Shown here: piece by piece, positions 41,001 to 53,000 of the stretch
Numbering within the stretch: position 1 is the stretch's first letter
Layout: each line of letters starts with the position of its first letter
NCBI GenBank assembly: GCA_028752905.1
Contig: JAQNBH010000007.1
Span: 13,792,759 to 13,856,758, forward strand
DNA from: Cladorhizidae sp. MBARI D1340-BT2
Taxonomy: Eukaryota > Porifera > Demospongiae > Poecilosclerida > Cladorhizidae
DNA: 64,000 nt
Direction: 5' to 3'
The notes under the pieces: model-generated
Databases searched by the model: none
Seen by the model: only the letters and a program-made list of their open reading frames with translations
Told to the model about the DNA's origin: nothing
Position numbers and translations under genes: made by a program

Positions 41001-44000
41001 AACAGCGCGTGAACACTGGGCAATGACTCCAGCCTGGAGGACTTATTTCATTAGACTTTCATTAATTATTGTGTTTTAAATATTATGTATTTTATATTAA
41101 AAAAATATATATATATATATATATTATATATATTATTATAATATATATATATATATATATTAAAAAATAAAATTAAAAAATAAATAAATTTTATACAATA
41201 TTCAGGGACAAACAATACAAATTTAATGAAAAATTATGAATGGGAAAGTGTTAGATGCCCAGTACAGTTGTGCAGTTCCCCCGCTGGACCGCCACGGATA
41301 GTCTCTGGAGCAGATACTCTGTCGATTTGGGCTCACCCGACTCTGTTCTAATGCGGTATCCGAGCTCCTTAAAAAAGGCCAGTGACTTTGGGCCAATTGC
41401 CCCCAAGGCTATGGGCGAGAACACATGGCCTGGTGGAAGCTCCCGATACTTCTCGCTTTTCCGTTCCTCTGCTGCTTCAGCGACCCTCCCTGGCTCTATA
41501 TATATTTAATAAAAAAAAAAAAATAATAAAAAAAATAATAATAATAATCAAATAAACAAATAAACAAATAAACAAAAAACACACAAAAAAAAATAAACAA
41601 ACAAAAATAAAAATATATTTAAAAAAAACATTAAAAAAAAAAAAAATAAAAAAAAAATAAAATAAAAAAATAAAAAATAAAATAAAAAAATAAATAAAAA
41701 AAAATAAAAAAAAATAAAAAAAATAAACTAACAAATAAATAAATTTAAAAAAATAATTAATAAACAAACAAATAAACAAATAAAAATAAATAAATAAATA
41801 AATAAACCAACCAACCAACCAACCAACAAACAAAGAAACCAACACAGACAGACAAATATATATATAGACAGGCAAACAGGCAGACAGACAGACAGACAGA
41901 CAGACAAATATAAACAGATAGATAGACAAAAAGACAGGTAAGTAAATAGATGGGAGGTAGATAGAAAGATAGATAATTATTAATTATACATTCAGGACAC
42001 ATGTGCTAGGGTGTGGTTCGCATCAAATGGTGATAGCTAACTACCGACCTCATATGAGTAATAGCACTCATTATTGCTGATCTAGGCTAGAGCATCTAGC
42101 CGAAATGTCCAGTAAGTAAATATAAGTTGATTGTCTAGAAAGTCATTGTAACTATTGAGAGTTCATTGAGGGTATACATTGTTTCTGCACATGTGCTAAG
42201 GAAATTTTCCCATGAAATGAAAAAAGAAGTACACAGAATTATCCAGCATTTCCAAGGGAAGAGTTTCTTGGAGCATTCAGATGACTGGTCTGTTCAGATT
42301 AGTGGCATTCAGATGTGGCTTCCTACAATAAATGATTTCATAATGTACTATCTATGTTGGGTATCTGTAAAGAACAAGTGTGCACATTTATCATATTAGA
42401 CAAGAAATTGTAGCTTGAAAGATTAGGAGCATCAAATACAAACAAAATGGCAGGAAGGACATGTTTCAACTCATAACATAATCCATCGCACTCATTTCTA
42501 ATACACACATAATTCTTTAGAGCCAATCGGGAGTTGCCAATCATATTAAATATGATAGCAGGTATATCACTCACAAGGGTGCATCTTGGCAACCATTTCC
42601 AATATCAACACTGTAGTGAAACTACACAAAGGATAATTGCTATGGAAGCTGTATCTACTATGCTCCACTAGAAAAATCTGAAGTTGATGAGTCATAAGGT
42701 TTCTTGTAGGTAGTAGTGTCATCGTCAATGTTAAAAAACAACAACAACAATTTATAAACATTAGCTACCAAACATTGTTTATCCATGTTATAGTTAGATG
42801 GAAGCTAATATAGTAACTATGGCATTTGTTAACATGCTTGAGTTAACAAAACACATACTCAAAATACCTTATGTAGTAAAGCTAGCTAGTTCTAACAATG
42901 CTAACCTGCAATGAAGAAAGTCATCCAAGATTCTTTATGTTTCTTTGTCACATGACAAATATATTATGTCAGGTGCTTGGGTAGTTCGAATATCTTTCAA
43001 AAACAGTTAAAAAAATTCTTTTGAAAAATAATTGATATTTTGTCATCTGCCAAAGTCTACCCTAAGCAGTAGATGATATATCGAAGTAGGTATTGTCAGA
43101 GTGTTTTTCATCTTTCATTTGTACGAAGCAAGACCATTATGCAGAGTTGCATGGTGCACTCATATTTCTTTCTCAGAATATAAACACTAAATCACACTTA
43201 CTTAATCTTGGGAAATAGCAAAATCAAAGCAAACATTGCCATTTTATTCAAATATAATTTTACATCCCAATTGTCTTAACTGTATATTTTACTTCTTCTA
43301 GATCACCATCAAGCATGGATCCAGGTATTAAATTTTTCGTATTGGTAGATTACCACATAAAAAATTAATTACCTCTACATTTCCCCTATATTTAGATAAG
43401 GCCGCAGAATTACGGTCATATAGAGTGCAAAGTTCATTTAAGCTGAACATTTCCAAACATCTTATGATTAACTCCTGCAACTTGAAGATGAATGAAACTG
43501 TGGGACAAGGTAGTTTCTCGCTCTATTTAAGTATACAACTTGTCACCTTTAGTATATCTTACAGGTTGACTGATGAATAATTTATAATTTAATGAGTGTT
43601 CTGACCTTACTGAAGTATGTGGTTCATAGCATAAGAACCATTCTCATCCACATGTGATTGTCATGAGCTATATAGTTCCTTGAGCCTGAGTTGTACACAC
43701 ATGACTAGATAGAAGTGCTTCCAGTCACAAAATTCTAATTTTTGGACTTGATGCTATATGAATAAAGTTATCCATGTGTGAGTTATGATTTTATGTATTT
43801 ACCATCTTTTCATAAAATTCATAAAATTTTCATTCCTGCCTCCTATTTCCTCTGTCTCAGGTCAGTATGGAATTGTTTACAGGGGGTGTCTCTCTAAAGG
43901 ATTCACGAAGGGCTTCACTGAAGTAGTAGCCGTGAAAACACTAAAAGGTTTGTTGAATTGTTCTTGACTGAGCTAAACATTATTTCCAAAATAGGTTTTC

Positions 44001-47000
44001 TTGATAAATCACTGGTGAGAGGTCTGCTAGAAGAGTGTTCTAGGATGTCTACATTTGACCACCCTAATGTTCTCACTCTCATTGGAGTCTGCGTGGATGG
44101 AGGTCCGGTTCCCTACATTGTCATGCCCTTCATGTACAATGGCAGCCTCCTTTCTTACCTAACAAAAGTGAGAAATGAATTCTACTTTTCAATAGACTCT
44201 GAAATGGATGAAAAAATTGTAAGTTCTCATGAAACAAATTGTAGTGCACAATAATTGAATAACTGCTAAAATTACCTCCTATAATAATAGTTACAGGCAT
44301 CCTGTAAGCTTATGGATTTCTGTCTTCAAATAGCTAAGGGAATGGAGTATTTGACAAGGGAAATGATTATTCACAGAGACTTGGCTGCTAGAAATTGCAT
44401 GTGAGTTGCAAACTATAGATATTTTACTGATGATCTGTTTTATCAAGCTGAACCAAAGTATTTTTTTGGACTGAAATTTTCCCGCAGAAGTAACAAGGAA
44501 TGGTTAGAGTAACATTTTTTAATTCTCCTGACAAAATTATCATTATAATGTTTGTGCATGTTGATTTTCACTCCATGAACAGTTACACTCATCACAGTGT
44601 CCTTGAGTAATGTGTTAAATTTCTTGGTTAAGACATTCAGGTTACACCCACATATGTGCATAATTTAGTTATATTCCCACATTTAACAGATTTAAAAAAA
44701 ATCTAGTCAGTTTGCATATTATAATTATTTTGAGCCAATGTCTAGAATCTATATATATACCACATTCCTCGATTAGAATGCACCTCAAATAGAGGGCCAA
44801 CTATTTACTATCATAAAAGAAATAGAACATGACCCTGTTAAACCAAGTACCAGTAGGAAGTATGAAAGATCCAGATTAGAGTTGATGAAGAATGCTTGGC
44901 AATCTGTCACCCCCGAAGCGATAATCAAATCCTTCAAAACTTGTGGAGTTTCAGACAAGATGATGGGTTATGTGATGACAGCGGTCACTGTTTAAAACCT
45001 GAGAAAGTAGCAGAAAGTGTCACAGTAAACATAGCCAGCAAGATGCCAAACTCCACAGAAAAGATAGTAGAGACTGATCCATTTGCAAGTAACAAATCTG
45101 AATATGAAGAAGATGAAACAAGAATAGAGGACAATGGCTACTGCTACTATCAACAAGACAAAAACTGTTATAATAAAAAACAAAAATATATGTATGTGAC
45201 TAGTCAAAACAGAGAATTTACCAACATAGACAACAAAGGGATAGCCTGTTGGGGAAGATGTGCTGTGGTAGATATAGGCCTGATTCATGGCTGATTATGC
45301 AGGTTGTGCATGTGTGTGTGTTCATTGCACCAGTAATATTAAATTTGGAAAGACAACTAGAAATTGTCAGATTAGTTGGGATCCTTACAGATCGAGTTAT
45401 TCGATATGTCCATACTGATCCAGTTAATTGCTTTATGACCAACCAGTTAACGAGTATTGCCAAATGATAGTAGGCTTCTCCTTTCCTTTAACTCTTTGCG
45501 AGTGATGACATATCTAAAGAATTATCTTCAATATGAGGGGTGGGGTGGGGTTGGATGTGAGAGCAATTTCAGTATCTCACCTTATATTGCAATAACTCGG
45601 ACCAAAAAGGTCAGCCAAATATTGGAATAAAATGGAATGGAATTGGAATAGAATGTAATAAATGAAGTAGAATGTAATAAATGAAGTAGAATGTAATTAG
45701 AATAAAATAGAATGGAATAGAAAGGAACAAAATAGAATAAAATAGAATAGTATAAAATTGAAATAAAAATGGAAAAAGAAGTATTTAAATGGATTAGAAT
45801 GGAATTCAAATGGAATAGAATGGAACAAAACAGTAGAATGGAATAAAATGGAATGGAATAAAATAAAATGGATTAGTATGGAATAAAATAGAATAGAATA
45901 GAATAGTAAAATTTATATCGAATGGAAGAGAAAAGGATAAAATGGCATAGAATGGAATAGAATGAAATAAGATGGAATAGGGTAGAATAGAATGGAATAG
46001 AATGGTATAAAATAGAATGGAATAAAATGGAATTAAAATGAAATGGAAAGGTAAAAATGATATCAAATGCAAGGGAATAGGAATAGAATGGTATAGAAAA
46101 GGATAAAATGAATACAATGGAATAGAATGGAATGGAATGGAATAGAATGGAATAGAATGGAATAGAATGGAATAAATAAATGGCATAGAATGGAATAAAA
46201 CGGTATTAAATGGATTAAAATGGTATAGAGGAATGTATTAGAAAAAATGAAATTTTAAAATATAATAGTGGAATTGAATAGTAAAAGTGAATGGAATGGA
46301 AAAGAAATAGAATGGTATGAAAGAGAAAAGAAAGTAAGGGGGAAAAGTGAAGAAAGATTCCACCAAATATGAAATTGAACAGAATGGATTACAATGGAAT
46401 AGCATGAGAATACAGCTGTCAATTTTTAATTCAGTTTAGTGGGCGGTTAATTCAGTTGTTGTCTTCCACGAGGCAATGCACAAGAAAAGGACTGGAATCA
46501 TATCATTGGCTGATGGAAGTCTTTATCATTAGCACTCGGCATTGAATCCCATGGCAAAATAAAGTATGAGTTTTGGCTGCATTTGCATATCCCAGTTTAC
46601 ACATGCACAATCGTGATGCTGTTTTATTCTACAATGTAATCAATTTTTACATGCATCCAGGTCTATTTGTTATGGTGAACTGTGTACTAATTGATTGCCA
46701 TCAAAGTTTTTGTCATATTTAAGACATCATATTTGGAGGCAGATTTGTGACAGAATCACTACTGGCTGCTTAGATTTTTACACATTCAAAGATAAAAAAC
46801 ATTATGTATATAAGGGGTTATGTTATGGCACATTGCTGGTGCATTGTGCTTTTGGGGGATGTTTAGCTGATATAACACTCTCCTTTACCCCTGTGGCACT
46901 TGACAAAGCTGTTGAAAATGCATGAGTGTATGAGTTCAGGTATGTAGAATTGGTTGTGCATGACAATGTGAATCCTATTGGCTGTGCACTGGTATGTGAA

Positions 47001-50000
47001 TTTGGCCGAGCCTATTGGTTGGGGATAATTATGTGAATTTGATTGTACACATTGCTTGTCCATGGTTATGTGAGTTTAGTTCTGCATGGGGTATGTCAAT
47101 TTAATTATGCATGGGAATGTGGTCTGCTCTTTGTGCATGTTATGTGAATTTGGTTGTGTACTGTTATGGGAATCTTGACACGAGTCTGATCAGGTGCCAA
47201 AGGATGGGCCCAGTAAGGCGGTCTTGGGATGCATGGGCTGGCAGCCATGACATTTTGGGGTTGGGTCTTGCACATTATGGAAATAGTACTAGAGGACAAA
47301 TGAATGACCACAGCTATAGCAATTGCCTAACCGCTATAAACATTATGATTTCTGAGACCATAGTGAAGAGAAAGGAAATTGGTGTCCTAAAAGATGAGTT
47401 CAGATGGTGAATATAGGCTGAAAACAGTAAGCTTTTAACTCGTTTTCTTCCTATCCACTATTCCTGTCCTCTTGAGTTCAGTTCTCACTTTCAAGCTCTT
47501 CGAGTTCCTTTAGCTGTTCTTCCAAGTCACTGTCAGAGAAGAGAATGACCAGCTCTGTTGTTAACTATCTCATCCACTGTTATGGCATGGATTGATGCCA
47601 TCTACTTCAAATCCAGTTCTTGAGAGATCATGCTTCTAGGAAACCTAACTTCAGGCTTGAAACAAATGTCATTCATAATTTCCAAGCTCATAATATTATT
47701 GATTGTCAAGGAAGTCAAATGTGTTTTTGATTTAAAATTACTTATCTAACACAGTGTTAATTTGACCTACCTTAGTATTTGATGAGTTAAGAGTTAATTG
47801 ATTAGCTATGAATTTCTATGTGAATATATACATAGTGTGGGAAAGAAGTTCTACAATTTTGTCCCTCCTGCCAACAAGAGGGAGAAGGATCATCACTTAA
47901 TTTGCCAGATTCCTACTATTTTATCGTTAGCTCTATGGGAAATGGCAGATCAAATCTGGTTTAGAACCTCACCATGTTAGAAAACTAACAAACTGTATAA
48001 AATATAGGTACTAGGGTAAATATGCAACAATGGCTTTGGTAAGTGAGGAACTACTATGTTTGTTGTGAGTGAGGAACTATGATTGTTGTGAGTGAGAAAC
48101 TATATGGCTGTTATGAGTGAGGAATTATGGCTGTTGTGAATGAGCAACTATGGCTGTTGTGAGTGAGCAACTATGGTTGTTGTGAGTGAAGAACTATGGC
48201 TGTTGTGAGTGAGTAACTACGGTGGTTGTGAGTTAGCAACTATAGCTTTGGTGAGTGAGGAACTATGATTGTTGTGAGTGAGCGACTGTGGTTGTTGGGA
48301 GTGAGCAACTGTGGTTGTTGGGAGTGAGCAACTATGGTGGTTGTGAGTGTGCAACTATGGTTGTTGTGAGTGAGCAACTATGGTTGTTGAGTGAGGATCG
48401 ATGTTGTTGTGAGGAAGAACTATGGTTGTTGTGAGTTAGGACTCTGGTTGTTGTGAGTTAGGACTCTGGTTGTTGTGATACTTGAGCTATATCTACATGT
48501 TTTTATGACACTTCGAGCAATGATTGCTCATTGAGTGAGTAAAGAAGATGCTTAAGTTAGCAAAGATAGCGGTTTTGAATGAGAAACTTTTTAAGAAGGC
48601 AACTAAGGCTCTTTGGTTGTGCAACTAACTTTGATCCACTCTGGATATGTCTTGATTACTTACACTAATAAAAGTAGGCTTAATAGCATATACGGATCTT
48701 GCCCTTTGGCCTATGGCCTTGATCTTTCAAAACCATTGCTTCTTAGTGCATACTTAATCTCTCTGGAACATTTGTTCAAGATCTTGCAAGCCATTTTTGT
48801 TCACACACATTGTGAAAACACACAAAAGAAAAACAGACAGGATTAAAACACTACCTTGACACGAATCATTGCAGGCAGTGTAGATGTCGCTAGCACAATA
48901 TTAGAGTATTTTTCTGCAAGTAATAATTAAGTTTTGAAATTTATTGAAATTTATGAATTTTTGGTTGTGTATGTTTTTCATATACAATCTCAGTTCATAT
49001 ACAATCTCAGCAAAAACATTGTTCAGCATTAAAGGTCTTTATTATTATTTTTTAGGCAATAGCTCATAATATTTTCGTATATTCTTTATGCACACAGGGA
49101 GGTTTATCTTATGGCATTAACATTGGTTGCATTAGGTGGAAATCTCCTCTAAAAAATGAAAAAATGCCTAGATATTTATGATCGATATTTATACATCCTT
49201 TTAGAAACAGAAATTACACATTTCACAACAGAAGATTTTCTCTTCAGTTATGTTATGCTAAAATCAAAGGGTATTCACCAAGGTGTGAATAAGCATTATG
49301 ATAAAATCTCACAAATTTAGTTGTTGTGTTCTTGTTAATATATAGTATTGTTATGTATTATCACACACAAAATGAAATTATTTCTTAATAATCCTGCTCA
49401 TGTAAATGCATCTAACTAAGTCTGATCCCAAATAATTGATTTCCTTTGGTTGTATAGTGAATAACTTGCTATCTATTTACCATTTGGATATCTAGGGTTG
49501 ACTTGCACATGGTGGTTAAAGTCTCTGATTTTGGACTTTCTGAATCAATCAATCCATCTAAGGACTACTTCAGACAGCATGAAAAGGGTGTTAAACTACC
49601 TTTTAAGTGGATGGCTCCAGAAAGCTTAGGAGATGGGATATTCTCCGAGAAAACTGATGTGGTACGTCATTAAAAGAGCAAAGTAGTATATATTCTTGAC
49701 ACATGAGATACTTATACTTTGTGCAATGCTATTATTATTATAGTAATTGCATTGGGCTGAAATGTAATATATTTATGTGATAATGTAGTGGTCCTTTGGT
49801 GTGACCTGCTGGGAGGTGTTCAGTGCTGGAAAGAGCCCTTATGCTGGAATACAAGCAATGAATCTCTCCCCTATGCTGGAGAATGGATATAGAATGGATA
49901 AACCTAATAACGCAGCATGCTCTGATATAATGTGAGGAAACACATTCACTATCATAAGTGGTACATACTGGAAGGGTGATATTTAGTTGATAGGTGAAAT

Positions 50001-53000
50001 ATGCTGCCAGTGCATTGTATTTTATTGATTCTTCATTTGCACTGAAGAAGACTGAAGTCAGCGATAATGTTGGCATGAATAGAAGGAAAATCTTAGATTT
50101 GCATGGTATGATTTATGTGATCATAGAGGCATAAGTACCAGGAACATTTCTTATCCTCCAGTCTGAAGTGTTCAAGTCCACTGTAATGCCTTATCATTAC
50201 TCTGTCATGTCCATGTTGTTTCCATTTGTGTTAATGTTGCTGAGGCTTCTCAAGGACTTCTGTTGATGCCCCAGGTAGGTGCAGTGAGCTGCTCCAAAAA
50301 GGCAATACCGGCTTAGCACCTCTCTCAACTGTTCAACATTTTCAGGCCACTTCTCTGAGTAGAGTGCAATATCATTAAGATGTGCTGCTGCATAGCTACG
50401 ACAGTCAATCGACTAGTCTCTGGAATGTCGCTGGTCCCCTTTTTAACCCAAAGGGCATCCAGAATTTCCCAAAAGGGCTCAGGAAGGTTGTCTCCTCCCT
50501 ATACTGTTGACTCAGGGGATTCACATAGGGATCCTCCTGAGTTACTGCATTCATCTTTCGGTATTCCCTGCACAGTAAGACTCCTCCATCTTTCTTCTAT
50601 ACTTCACCAATGAAGATGACCAGGGGCTTTTGGATGGCTCTAATCACCCCCAGTTGCATCATGTTGAGCTCCTCCCTCACCTGATCTTGCACTTCCATCG
50701 GTATCCTATACAGTGTGTGCTTCACCTCTCCCATGTCAATGCAATGCTCCTTCATCTGAATCAGATATAAAGTTGAACTAAAAACAGATGCCTATTAGGC
50801 TTAGCTATTTCTCTCTCAGTAAACCATCTAACCATATATATAGAGTATGTGGTCTTATATAATACATGTATACTAAAGATAACCTAAAATCCACTATTAA
50901 TTATTTAATTAACATGCCAGAATACTGACGGGTACAGTTGGTAGCTTCTGATTTACCACTAGCAACATCTTAATTAAGTAAGAACTACTCCACCTAAAAC
51001 TCTGCCAGTCCACCCTTGGTCAGTGAAATACCTCATTGATGCATCACCTGCTTCCTCTAATTTTACCTTCAAATTGCTTGTGGACCTATGTGGTGCTGGG
51101 TAATCCTCTAAGGAAGTACTCCATAGCTAGGTGACCAGCTAGTACTCTCACCATAACAAAATCTTCATACCTCTCCGTTGTCTCCCTTGTCTGGTAGTAC
51201 ATTTCATGAGCAGCTCCTTTTCAGTTGATTCCAAGTCCCATCACTTCATTCTCCTCTCTGACTTACTTAACCCCACATGATTAAGTTTTCTATGCTTCAC
51301 CTTGAGTACTTCTTCTTGGATTCTCTTGGCATGTCTTCCCACTTAGCTAAAGCTTGGACCTTGAGCATTGGCTTCACCAACCAGCCAGCAAGCAGGCAGC
51401 TGTCTCTGTTTCGACTTAAAGCCCAAGTAAAGCACCCAATATCATGGTGTTGAGTGGCTATGCCTCCCAGCTAACCCCGAATCAAAGTAGTGATATGAGT
51501 AAAATTATTATTAAGTCATACAATCAAACTCAAAAGCTATACACAACTTCTAAAAGCTCTTCTCAGTCATAAGTCAGAGCTGGTCTGGTCTATTTATTGC
51601 CCACCGTCTACACCTTACCAAATAAGAACATCAATTACATCTACCAATCATATGCACTACTTAATTACTTTAATTACTTCGTCAAGCTAACTGCATATAG
51701 TTCACAGTTCATTCTCACCTGATCTACTTCAGGGATGCAGGATTTTTCTGTCCATCCCTGACAGCATCTTACATTTAACCAATGCAAAACAGAAATATTC
51801 TCAAGGACAACAAGGCATAGGAAATTGCATTTGGTGTCAAGAAATACCACTTGTATCTGTAAGGGAGGCAGTTTAATTAAAGATTGATTACAAGCCTCTG
51901 ACACACAATTTTCAAGAAACAAGAGCAATCCCAACAATGAACTCTGGATGAATTCTGAGGTGGGCACTATCATTAGGAGTATATCATTATTCCATTCAAT
52001 TCAAGGAAGGAAAGAACAACACCAATGCAGATTCTCTAAGCAGGCTTCCTCCACCAACCACCTAGAAAGGCACACCCCTTCCCACAGAAGTCATTCACCT
52101 CATGGAATACTTCGATATATCTCCAATATAAAGTGCACAAATCTGAGTCTGGACTGACCGTGATCCAGTTCTCTCCAAGTACAAGGGATGGGTTGTCATG
52201 AGCTACAGTTTTAAGCTAGGAGGTGGACTATGGTCCTATACAAGGAAGAGGCATGTGATTAATGTGAAGGTTGGGTGTTTATTTCTGGGGAGTCGCGTAG
52301 TGGTATCATCCAAAGGCAGGAGTCAAATCATGACAATTTACATGAAGTTTACCTGTGGTAACATGCATGCAAGCCTTCAGAAGAGGATATATTTGGTGGC
52401 CTGGGATTGATAATGAGTTATACTATGTGAACTCATGGGAGATTTGCCAGACTCATCAAAATTTACCCCAGTAGAACTCTCAAGAGTAAATTCTAGTTCA
52501 CTAAATTATAGTCTGCTAGATACAAGGCTTTAGATATAGTACTACTAGATATTATAAGCTTCCTACACTAGCAGTATTGAAAGTTATAATTAGTATAGTA
52601 TACTTACAAGGGCAACTTCTCAGACTTTCTTCCACAGCATTTTGTAGATCTTGGGTGGATAGCCAATGAATATCAACTACTTTGAGTGACTGAGTAGGAT
52701 TTTAAGTTTTGATATTTGTTTAATTTGAAAACAGCTTTCACACTAGCAGGGCTAATTATATCTAGGTTTCAGCTACCACCTCCAAAGAGTTAAGAAGGGA
52801 ACGATGACACTCAAACAGGGTTTTCAAGAAACTAAACTGTCATGGTACCTGTTTAAATACAGGATGATCCCCAGAGTATATCACCCGCCGAGTTGATGTA
52901 TGGAGAATTCTACGCTCACAACTAGATAACTTACATCCAGACCTAGCCAAGAAGTTTAAGTGCAGCCAATAATGTCACAAACAATGACAAAATGTTCACT

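Noticed and set aside
41477..42002. Long minus-strand frames (150 and 81 codons)
   Set aside because: Low-complexity Phe/Tyr/Leu and Cys/Leu/Ser translations of the graded tetranucleotide repeat.
45582..46186. Minus-strand frames of 75 and 126 codons
   Set aside because: They translate the GGAAT-like satellite and use only a few residue types.
48030..48475. Regular repeats resembling a CRISPR array
   Set aside because: Head-to-tail 21-bp units without unique spacers, inside an animal intron: a minisatellite.
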